Positions 57,585-64,000 of a stretch of DNA of 64,000 nt are shown here, in pieces; position 1 is the stretch's first letter, and the number at the start of each line of letters is the position of its first letter. A model generated the notes under the pieces. The model had not been told where the DNA came from, searched no databases, and worked only from the letters and a program-made list of their open reading frames with translations. The position numbers were made by a program, and so were the translations under genes. Source of the DNA: Trichocoleus desertorum ATA4-8-CV12 (GTDB lineage: Bacteria; Cyanobacteriota; Cyanobacteriia; FACHB-46); contig JAHHIL010000003.1 in assembly GCA_019358975.1 (NCBI GenBank), positions 62,001 through 126,000 on the forward strand. Direction: 5' to 3'.

Positions 57585-58625
57585 TTACCGTGCAGCTTCA
57601 AGTTGCAGATCTGCGAAGACTTGCTTCATGTCCAGCGCTAAAAAGCGATCGATTGATTGATACATCCAGTAGGCCGATAAGGAAGCCTCTTGTCCAATTT
57701 TTTGAAAGCCCAAAGCAGTAGCCAAGGATGAAAGATAAATCGGATGTACCACCACAACGTAGAGATCACATAAGTTAGGAAAATCCTGTCTCATCTTTGT
57801 CAGAGTGGTTTGCACATCTTTTAAAAACTGGCAGAGATAATCTCGACGCAGATATTCAGTATCAACAATCCAAAATCGCTCGAACACAGTCGTACAATTC
57901 ACATCTCCCGGAGATGCCATCTGGAATGGGTCGCTCTTGGCCTTGGAAGTCAAGTAAAAGCTCTTGGCGGGTGGGATAAAGAAATTGACTTCAGACTCAC
58001 TCATTACCGGGAATAAAATTGACATGCCTACAGGCTGGAGGTTATCGCAGCGTCGCAAAACTCGCATGCCCGTCGGATATTGTTGTGCCCAAGCCCGCAG
58101 GGTTTTAATGATTTTGGGTTGAGCGATCGCGGCATCCCTGACTAGCCAGCCATAGGTATGCGCCAGCAAGCTAGCCATCGCAATGGCATCCGTCCGGGGA
58201 TTAAAGGCATCCGGCTGTACATCTGCAAGATTGAAGGAGCCAGATGGTTCAGTTAGCTCTGGAATGGCTCGAATGCTGACTAGGAGACCGTTGCCATCAA
58301 ACTGCTTGTCAACCAGCCCTAAGGCAACGAGTTGGTTTAGCATCATGCCTGCTGCGCGATCGCTTCCTTGCGCTTTACCTGTGTAAAACAGTTGCGCCGC
58401 TTCCCGATGACTACAAGCAACTGGCTCCGCTAACGGCTGCAATTGGGTGATCGGAATCGGTGGCAGTTGAGTCATGGCTTGTTGCCGCTTGAGAACCAAG
58501 TAGGCCCATAACCGCACGAAACATTCCGCTCGCCGCCGAGTCAGGCCAATCCGCCCAGACAACAACACAATGTAGTGCTGCTGGCAGGCTGGGGCAAACC
58601 AGTGGTCTAGCTCATGGAGCTGCAT
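57585..58625 (-). CDS. Hypothetical protein with GNAT-like C-terminus
   Basis: A 346-residue protein. The N-terminal third looks helical, with a possible winged-helix stretch (RRRAECFVRLWAYLVLKRQ, SHREAAQLFYT). The last ~150 residues (PVGMSILFPV...LYVVVVHPIYLSSLATALGFQKIG) resemble the strand-helix order of acetyltransferases, including a typical late GFQKIG turn. I cannot name a family. ATG at 58625 has GGGAG six bases upstream. It is convergent with larE and 33 bases downstream of pdxH, so possibly cotranscribed with pdxH. Confidence 0.7.
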   Translation of the reverse strand: MQLHELDHWFAPACQQHYIVLLSGRIGLTRRRAECFVRLWAYLVLKRQQAMTQLPPIPITQLQPLAEPVACSHREAAQLFYTGKAQGSDRAAGMMLNQLVALGLVDKQFDGNGLLVSIRAIPELTEPSGSFNLADVQPDAFNPRTDAIAMASLLAHTYGWLVRDAAIAQPKIIKTLRAWAQQYPTGMRVLRRCDNLQPVGMSILFPVMSESEVNFFIPPAKSFYLTSKAKSDPFQMASPGDVNCTTVFERFWIVDTEYLRRDYLCQFLKDVQTTLTKMRQDFPNLCDLYVVVVHPIYLSSLATALGFQKIGQEASLSAYWMYQSIDRFLALDMKQVFADLQLEAAR

Positions 58626-58658
58626 GGAACACTCCCGTCGCTGCAATGCTGTAGCAAC

Positions 58659-59312
58659 TCAAGGCGCTAAACGCTCAATCAACCATTGACCATTTCCTGC
58701 TTGGCGATAACGTAAGCGATCGTGGAGGCGACTGGGACGACCTTGCCAAAATTCGATCGCTGTCGGTATCACCCGGTAGCCCCCCCAATGAGGCGGTCGA
58801 GGAATTTCTTGGTCTTGGTATTGCTCGGTTAAGGCTTGCAAACGTTGGACTAACACTTCGCGATCGCGGATCACCTGGCTTTGATTGGAAGCCCAGGCTC
58901 CTAAACGACTGCCACGGGGACGACTCTGAAAGTAGGCATCGGCTTCTGACTCTGCCACTTTCTCCACGCGACCTTCAATGCGGACTTGGCGCTCTAGCTC
59001 GGCCCACCAAAACACCAAGACTGCCTGGGGATTTTCGCCTAGCTCTTGGCCTTTGCGGCTGTTGTAGTTGGTATAGAGCACAAAGCCTCGCGAATCAAAG
59101 CCTTTCAGCAGCACGATACGGGCCGAAGGCATTCCTGTTTTGGTTGCGGTCGCCAAGGTCATCGCGTTTGGTTCATGGAGCTGGGCCGCGATCGCTTGAT
59201 CAAACCAAATTTGAAACTGCTGAAACGGATCAGGATGGGCTTCTGCTTCGGTGAGGGCTTGTAGGGCGTAGTCTTTACGCAGATCAGCGATCGAACTGTT
59301 CATGGACGGCAT
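58659..59312 (-). CDS. pdxH: Pyridoxamine 5'-phosphate oxidase
   Basis: The FMN-dependent enzyme that makes pyridoxal 5'-phosphate from pyridoxine or pyridoxamine phosphate. It is 217 residues. Blocks [68 protein letters not shown] and the C-terminal LHDRLRYR match the family. ATG at 59312, with an ATG three codons in as an alternative. It has its own promoter region facing glk. Confidence 0.95.
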   Translation of the reverse strand: MPSMNSSIADLRKDYALQALTEAEAHPDPFQQFQIWFDQAIAAQLHEPNAMTLATATKTGMPSARIVLLKGFDSRGFVLYTNYNSRKGQELGENPQAVLVFWWAELERQVRIEGRVEKVAESEADAYFQSRPRGSRLGAWASNQSQVIRDREVLVQRLQALTEQYQDQEIPRPPHWGGYRVIPTAIEFWQGRPSRLHDRLRYRQAGNGQWLIERLAP

Positions 59313-59455
59313 ATCAGGTCAGAGGTCTAGGTGAGCGGAATTTATCACTATTCAGGGAGTTGTAAACAGGAGCCACGCCTTACACTTACGATTGGAGTTG
59401 CCTTCTAGGGCAGCCCCTTGTTTTAGTTAGCGTTGAGAGGGAGGACATAAGAGCT

Positions 59456-60535
59456 ATGACGTTGCTATTAGCGGGAGATATTGGCGGCACTAAAACGATC
59501 CTGCGCTTAGTCGAAGCCCAAACTACATCACCTCAAGCCAGAGTCAATCTTAAAACACTCTACGAAGCCCGCTACTCTAGTCAGCACTTTCCTGACTTAG
59601 TGCCGATGGTGCAGCAGTTCTACAAGGAAGCCGCAGAAAAAGTAGGCTATGCTCTCACGCCCCAAGAAGCTTGCTTTGCGATCGCTGGGCCTGTGGTCAA
59701 CAACACCTCCATTTTGACAAATTTAGGTTGGTCTCTCGATGGCAAGCGGCTAGAAGAAGAGCTAGCCCTCAAGCATGTACGGCTAATCAATGATTTTGTG
59801 GCGGTAGGGTATGGAGTCGTGGGCTTGGAGTCAGAAGACTTACTCACCTTGCAAGCAGGTAAACCAGATCCTAGTGCTCCCATCGGGGTAATTGGGGCAG
59901 GAACTGGCTTAGGTGAAGGATTTCTGATTCCTTGCAACAACGGCTATGAAGTGTTTGGCTCCGAAGGGGGGCACGCTGACTTTTCGCCTCGCTCCGAGCT
60001 AGAGTTTCAACTGCTAAAGTATTTACTGGATCGCAACAACATTCAACGGATTTCTGTAGAGCGCGTAGTTTCTGGTCAAGGCATTACTGCAATTTATCAG
60101 TTCTTGCGCGATCGCCAATTTACAAGCAGTGCTCAACCCATTGCAGCCGAGTCTCCGGTGGGGCAGATTGTACGGATTTGGGAGCAAGAAGCAGGCCGTA
60201 GCGAAAAAACAGTAGACCCCGCTGCTGCGATCGCCACTGCTGCCTTAGAAGAGACAGATCGGCTCTGTGAGCAAGCGATGCAAATCTTTGTGGAAGCTTA
60301 TGGGGTTGAAGCAGGCAACTTAGCACTGAAACTCCTACCCTACGGGGGCCTTTATGTGGCGGGTGGCATTGCTAGCAAAATTTTGCCGTTAATGCAGACT
60401 GGTTTGTTTATCCAAGCGTTCGGCCAAAAGGGCAGAATTAGCCCATTGCTAGAGCGAGTCCCAGTGCATATTATCTTAAATCCTCAGGTTGGCTTAATTG
60501 GAGCTGCCCTCTGTGCTGCCCGACTAGAGGGTTAA
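59456..60535 (+). CDS. glk: Glucokinase
   Basis: Phosphorylates glucose with ATP, feeding glycolysis and glycogen turnover. A 359-residue ROK-unlike, Glk-type enzyme with LLAGDIGGTKTILRLVE (phosphate 1), FAIAGPVV, LINDFVAVGYG, GAGTGLGEGFL and SEGGHADFSP. YVAGGIASKIL matches the C-terminal adenosine motif. ATG at 59456, with GGAGG eleven bases before it. Single-gene unit divergent from pdxH. Confidence 0.94.
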   Translation: MTLLLAGDIGGTKTILRLVEAQTTSPQARVNLKTLYEARYSSQHFPDLVPMVQQFYKEAAEKVGYALTPQEACFAIAGPVVNNTSILTNLGWSLDGKRLEEELALKHVRLINDFVAVGYGVVGLESEDLLTLQAGKPDPSAPIGVIGAGTGLGEGFLIPCNNGYEVFGSEGGHADFSPRSELEFQLLKYLLDRNNIQRISVERVVSGQGITAIYQFLRDRQFTSSAQPIAAESPVGQIVRIWEQEAGRSEKTVDPAAAIATAALEETDRLCEQAMQIFVEAYGVEAGNLALKLLPYGGLYVAGGIASKILPLMQTGLFIQAFGQKGRISPLLERVPVHIILNPQVGLIGAALCAARLEG

Positions 60536-60555
60536 CTCTCTGATTGCCGATACTA

Positions 60556-60623
60556 GTTGCGGATCTTGGGTTGCGGATCTTGGGTTGCGGATTACTTGGT
60601 TGCGGATTTTGGGTGCCGATTTT
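60556..60623. repeat. Tandem repeat after glk
   Basis: The unit GTTGCGGATCTTGG, about 14 bases, recurs roughly four to five times with changes, 20 bases after the glk stop. It is non-coding and resembles the short tandem arrays frequent in cyanobacterial intergenic DNA. It separates glk from the convergent small membrane protein gene. Confidence 0.75.
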
Positions 60624-60675
60624 GCTGGCCTATGGTGTGTTTACCTGCAACACAGATCCACAAGCAGTAGCACTA

Positions 60676-60789
60676 TTAGTCAGGAAAGCGATTAGGAGGA
60701 AATAGATAGCTAATTGCAACCACACCTAAAGTCAGGGCGAGACTCACCAGAAGAATCGCTAATGAGAGGGGAGACATAGGGATTACCAT
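60676..60789 (-). CDS. Candidate small single-span membrane protein
   Basis: A 37-residue frame (MVIPMSPLSLAILLVSLALT..., ending FPPNRFPD) with one clear membrane helix. Size and shape recall the small photosystem or NDH subunits of cyanobacteria, but I cannot match it to a named one. ATG at 60789 or 60777 (MSPLSL). No strong ribosome binding site is visible, which lowers the confidence. Confidence 0.45.
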   Translation of the reverse strand: MVIPMSPLSLAILLVSLALTLGVVAISYLFPPNRFPD

Positions 60790-60891
60790 TGTGCCAACAG
60801 CCTGACTTTAGCGATTTTGCTTGGCATCTTCGTGACCACAACATCACAAAGTTTTGTCATTGGATGTGGCTCACCTCAAGGAGTGGGTTAT

Positions 60892-61983
60892 TCAAGCTAA
60901 GGGTAAGGAAAATCTAAAGGTACTACCCTTTCCCATTTGGCTCTCCACTTCAATTTCGCCACCTTGCAGCTCTACCAAGCGGCGGGAAATGGATAACCCA
61001 ATTCCGGTACCACCAGAACTGCGATCGCGCGATGGGTCCGATCGCCAGAAGCGCTCAAAGACATGGGGTAGATCGGCTGGAGCAATGCCTACACCCGTAT
61101 CTACTACTGCAATCCAGACTTTTCCTGCCTCACTCCAAGTTCGCACTGTAATCGATCCCTGCTCGGTATATTGCAGCGCATTCCCTAATAAATTGATCAA
61201 AATTTGTTCAACTCGTTCTGGATCGGCCAATGCCAGAGGGAGAGCAGCAGGACAGTCTAGATGTAACTTTGGCCCTTCTTCCAGCAGTTGGTCAGAAAAC
61301 TTCTGAATTAATGCCGTCAACAAAGCAGGTAATTCCAACTTTTGGGCATGAATGGGCAGATATCCTGCTTCGGCTTGGGAGAGTTCTTGCAGGTCATTCA
61401 CCAAGCGCCGTAACCGTCTGGTTTCCTTCGCCAAGCGTTGATAGATATCAACAGAAGGTTCAATTGTGCCATCTGCCAAGCCTTCTAAATACCCTTCAAC
61501 TACAGTTAGAGGAGTGCGCAACTCATGGGTTAGATCGCTCACTAACTCCCGCCGCCGTTGTTCTACTCCTTGCAGATCGGCTGCCATGCGATTAAAACTT
61601 GCTGCCAGCCGATGCAACTCACGAATGTCGTTGGCAGGCATGCGCTCACTGAGGTTGCCAGAAGCAAATTTCTGGGTGATAGCTTCCATTTGAGTCAGGG
61701 GCTTGACAATGCGCCGCGCCACTAAATAGCTCAGCCCTCCCGCAGTAGAACCGCCGACCACGACTGACCAAAGCGCTCCGCGTCCCCAGGCATACTCAAA
61801 TCCTTTAATCAGTTGGTAGCGCACATAACCTAACTTAAATCCACTTCCTTCTAACTTGGCTAAATGCAACACAAATAAGCGAGGTGAATAAAACTTGCCC
61901 ACTGTGATGAGGGTACTCAGCCCTACCACCATGACGATGACGTGGGACAAAAACAATCGCCCTTGCAGCCCAATCTTACTCAC
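60892..61983 (-). CDS. Membrane sensor histidine kinase
   Basis: A 363-residue kinase with two N-terminal membrane helices (~10-30 and ~70-90), a HAMP domain (VARRIVKPLTQMEAITQ), the H-box SDLTHELRTPLT (H153), and an ATPase domain with LINLLGNALQYT, DTGVGIAP and GTGIGLSI. ATG at 61983. Together with the response regulator at 63032-63754 it probably forms a two-component pair, separated by the opposite-strand pirin gene. The signal is unknown. Confidence 0.92.
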   Translation of the reverse strand: MSKIGLQGRLFLSHVIVMVVGLSTLITVGKFYSPRLFVLHLAKLEGSGFKLGYVRYQLIKGFEYAWGRGALWSVVVGGSTAGGLSYLVARRIVKPLTQMEAITQKFASGNLSERMPANDIRELHRLAASFNRMAADLQGVEQRRRELVSDLTHELRTPLTVVEGYLEGLADGTIEPSVDIYQRLAKETRRLRRLVNDLQELSQAEAGYLPIHAQKLELPALLTALIQKFSDQLLEEGPKLHLDCPAALPLALADPERVEQILINLLGNALQYTEQGSITVRTWSEAGKVWIAVVDTGVGIAPADLPHVFERFWRSDPSRDRSSGGTGIGLSISRRLVELQGGEIEVESQMGKGSTFRFSLPLA

Positions 61984-62312
61984 AAATGCTCAATGTCCTG
62001 AATCTAATCGTTCGCGATCGCTAGTGCTATTTCACCAGTGCTATCTCTTAACCTATGACCCCAACCCTAGCTCGCTTACGTTAGCTCTAGGCTAACTTCA
62101 AACCCAGTTGTTTTGCTTAGTATCTTTTTGGATAGTATTGCACTTTTAAGTATGTACTTCCCATATCAATGCTAACTAGTTTAAAGTAGGAAGACATCCA
62201 AGAAATAGCCAATTTCATTTGGATTCCAGCAAGATTTCAGCTGAAAAATACTTCCCTGACGCAACACACTAGGAGTGTTTTCAGCGATCGCCTTTATTAC
62301 GAGGTTTAAGCC
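61984..62312. other. Intergenic region between the kinase and pirin genes
   Basis: About 330 bases, divergent promoters expected (kinase on minus, pirin on plus). Near 62080-62095 TTAGCTCTAGGCTAA forms a short imperfect palindrome. I see no other feature. Confidence 0.4.
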
Positions 62313-63029
62313 ATGACCCAAGGGACAGTGAGTAACCTAATTCATGATCGCAATGCCCGTGGTCGCACTAAAATCGGCTGGCTCGACAGCTATCACACCT
62401 TCTCCTTCGGCAACTTCTATGACCCCAGTCGGATGGGCTTCCGGACTTTACGGGTGATCAATGACGATCGCATCACTCCCGGCGCTGGATTTCCCGCCCA
62501 TAGCCACCGGGATATGGAAATTCTTACCTACGTGCTAGAAGGAGCTTTAGAGCACAAAGATAGCTTGGGCAACGGTGCCATCATTAAACCAGGGGAAGCC
62601 CAGGTGATGAGTGCGGGCACAGGCATCACCCACAGCGAGTTCAACGCTTCCGGCACTGACCCTGCTCACTTCTTACAAATCTGGATTCTGCCAGATGAGA
62701 CAGGGTTGAAACCTCGGTACGAGCAGCGTGACTTTCCTCTAGAGGAAAAGCAAGGTCAATGGCGCTTGATTGGTGCTAAAGATGGCCGTAACGGAGCCGT
62801 CACGATTCACCAAAACGTTGACCTGTACGTGTCTATCTTGGCCGCAGGCGATCGCCTCACCTATGCCCTTCAGCCAGAACGCTATGGCTGGTTACAAGTA
62901 GCGAAAGGTATGGTGACTTGGGGCGATCAACTCCTCCGAGAAGGAGATGGTGTCGCGATCGCCGCTGGAGAGCAGCTAGACCTCAGCAGCGATACAGGTG
63001 CAGAACTTTTGCTGTTTGACCTAGCCTAA
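62313..63029 (+). CDS. Pirin-family protein
   Basis: A 238-residue double-cupin protein. The metal-binding residues H63, H65, H107 and E109 are in place (PAHSHRDMEILTYVLEG, AGTGITHSEFN). Bacterial pirins act as quercetinases or bind other proteins; the role here is unknown. ATG at 62313. It stands between the kinase and the response regulator of a likely two-component pair, on the opposite strand, so it could be one of their targets (inference). Confidence 0.93.
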   Translation: MTQGTVSNLIHDRNARGRTKIGWLDSYHTFSFGNFYDPSRMGFRTLRVINDDRITPGAGFPAHSHRDMEILTYVLEGALEHKDSLGNGAIIKPGEAQVMSAGTGITHSEFNASGTDPAHFLQIWILPDETGLKPRYEQRDFPLEEKQGQWRLIGAKDGRNGAVTIHQNVDLYVSILAAGDRLTYALQPERYGWLQVAKGMVTWGDQLLREGDGVAIAAGEQLDLSSDTGAELLLFDLA

Positions 63030-63031
63030 CT

Positions 63032-63754
63032 TCAAGCTTGTACTTGATCCTCAAATTTGTAGCCCACCCCGATCACCGTTTTTATGAACGTGGGATTTGC
63101 GGGGTCGGGCTCAATTTTTTTGCGGAGTCGCGCGACATGGGTATCTACCACCCGTTCATCACCAAAAAAGTTACTACCCCAAAGTTTGTCGATGAGTTGG
63201 GTGCGGTTCCAAGCTCGTCCTGGGTAACTCATAAACGTGGCTAACAGCTCAAACTCTAGGGTGGTTAGATCCAATGCTTCTGCGCGATCGCCCTCTGTCA
63301 CACCCTCGCTAAACCGGGAAGCGGTGCGCTGCTCCAGATCAATCAGAAAATGCTGGGTGCGGTAAGTTTGACTTTGGCCCCCTTGTCGTAGCGTCCGCCG
63401 CAACAGCGCTCGTACCCGTGCTACCAATTCTCGTGGGCTAAAGGGCTTCACCAGGTAGTCATCGGCTCCAGTAGACAACCCGATAATGCGATCAATCTCT
63501 TCACCTTTAGCCGTCAGCATCAAGATGTAGGGATCTTTCGCCCCAGGACGTTGCCGAATCCGGGCGCAAACTTCTAAGCCATCTAGACCCGGAATCATCA
63601 GATCTAGGATGACCAAATCTGGCTTTTGCTCTGAAAACACTTGCAGCGCCGTGATGCCATCCCGACAAACTCGGCAGGAAAATCCTTCTTTTTCTAAATA
63701 CAGTTGAATCAGCTGGGCAATTTCAGCCTCATCCTCAACAATTAAGATTTCCAT
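63032..63754 (-). CDS. OmpR/PhoB-type response regulator
   Basis: A 240-residue regulator. Receiver domain: acidic pocket E7, D8 and phosphoacceptor D51, with conserved K in LVKPFSP. C-terminal winged helix of OmpR type (LTTLEFELLATFMSYPGRAWNRTQL, VVDTHVARLRKKIE). The stop is two bases from that of the convergent pirin gene. ATG at 63754. Its partner is probably the kinase at 60892-61983. Confidence 0.93.
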   Translation of the reverse strand: MEILIVEDEAEIAQLIQLYLEKEGFSCRVCRDGITALQVFSEQKPDLVILDLMIPGLDGLEVCARIRQRPGAKDPYILMLTAKGEEIDRIIGLSTGADDYLVKPFSPRELVARVRALLRRTLRQGGQSQTYRTQHFLIDLEQRTASRFSEGVTEGDRAEALDLTTLEFELLATFMSYPGRAWNRTQLIDKLWGSNFFGDERVVDTHVARLRKKIEPDPANPTFIKTVIGVGYKFEDQVQA

Positions 63755-63940
63755 TCGTTTTGCCGTTTTTCTACATTTTCTAAACTTTCTGCAACTGACG
63801 GTTAAGTTAGGCCGAAATCACCCACAAGCAGGATGTAGATTGTATGGATACGGTCGCGATCGCAACTTCTCCATTGGGCAACCTGGAACTGGAAGTTGCA
63901 TTTACATTTTTCAATTAACAGGTGGAAGGGGTATCGCCCT

Positions 63941-64000
63941 ATGGAAACCGCAGTGCATCAGGGTAACTTACAAGCGCTAGGACGGCAATTGCAGCAATAT
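63941..64000 (+). CDS. Start of a protein-coding gene, cut by the window edge
   Basis: Twenty codons (METAVHQGNLQALGRQLQQY) after GGTGGAAGGGG, a good ribosome binding site seven bases upstream. The frame stays open to the edge. Too short to identify. Confidence 0.55.
   Translation, partial: METAVHQGNLQALGRQLQQY

Noticed and set aside
63844-63918. 24-codon frame before the last gene (MDTVAIATSPLGNLE)
   Set aside because: No good ribosome binding site and too short; possibly an upstream peptide but unsupported.

Overview
The window is chromosomal DNA of a cyanobacterium, probably a filamentous or Leptolyngbya-like one. The evidence is the very frequent HIP1 octamer GCGATCGC, a PsbQ (CyanoQ) lipoprotein, the plastid-type ribosomal protein PSRP-3/Ycf65, a free-standing protochlorophyllide-reductase-like domain (PCP_red), an ATP synthase beta-epsilon pair standing apart from other ATP synthase genes, PEP-CTERM proteins, and a CIRCE-controlled groESL operon. 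The genus is an inference. I recognised no rRNA, tRNA or CRISPR array.

Layout. 1-340: 5' end of a TnpB gene (IS200/IS605 type) and its flank, beside trpE. 340-10558: trpE, a Crp/Fnr regulator, an RlpA-like protein, an M28 peptidase, a TPR-methyltransferase and a fused 5-oxoprolinase carrying repeat-derived in-frame linkers. 10559-14400: a small accessory island with a MITE-like element, the TcmP/Gp37-Gp68 (DUF5131) pair in convergent overlapping orientation, an orphan DUF104 antitoxin and a mazEF pair. 14529-19058: truncated globin, lipase-like hydrolase, ThiO-type amine oxidase, PsbQ, a hydrolase relative without a nucleophile, and a small conserved-looking protein. 19310-27996: a minus-strand surface-polysaccharide locus (gmd, two large GT2 proteins, one fused to a methyltransferase and a repeat coiled coil, and a Wzt/Wzm-type ABC exporter).

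28365-37154: ruvB, a methyltransferase, TPR proteins, a HAD hydrolase, PSRP-3 and atpC/atpD. 37468-39578: two PEP-CTERM proteins. 40166-42532: CIRCE and groES-groEL. 42660-44301: two orphan genes (one internally duplicated, one AT-rich), a second MITE-like element and the small PCP_red gene. 45116-48141: secreted GH5-CBM2 glucanase, a TerB/Mo-nitrogenase-C-type fusion and a small EamA/SMR-like membrane protein. 48191-53710: a tightly overlapping minus-strand operon rmlC-rmlD-rmlA(long)-GT2-GT2-GT4 for dTDP-rhamnose and glycan assembly. 54355-64000: hybrid kinase, larE, a GNAT-like unknown, pdxH, glucokinase, a small membrane protein, and a kinase/response-regulator pair separated by a pirin gene; the window ends in the first codons of another gene.

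The two glycan loci probably act together: dTDP-rhamnose and GDP-4-keto-6-deoxymannose are made, glycosyltransferases assemble chains, and the ABC exporter moves them out. The most interesting candidate for a poorly described system is the TcmP/DUF5131 pair next to toxin-antitoxin genes. Also worth a second look are the repeat-invaded oxoprolinase, the HIP1-bearing 42-bp coding repeat, and three roughly 100-bp elements with TATAG-type ends.
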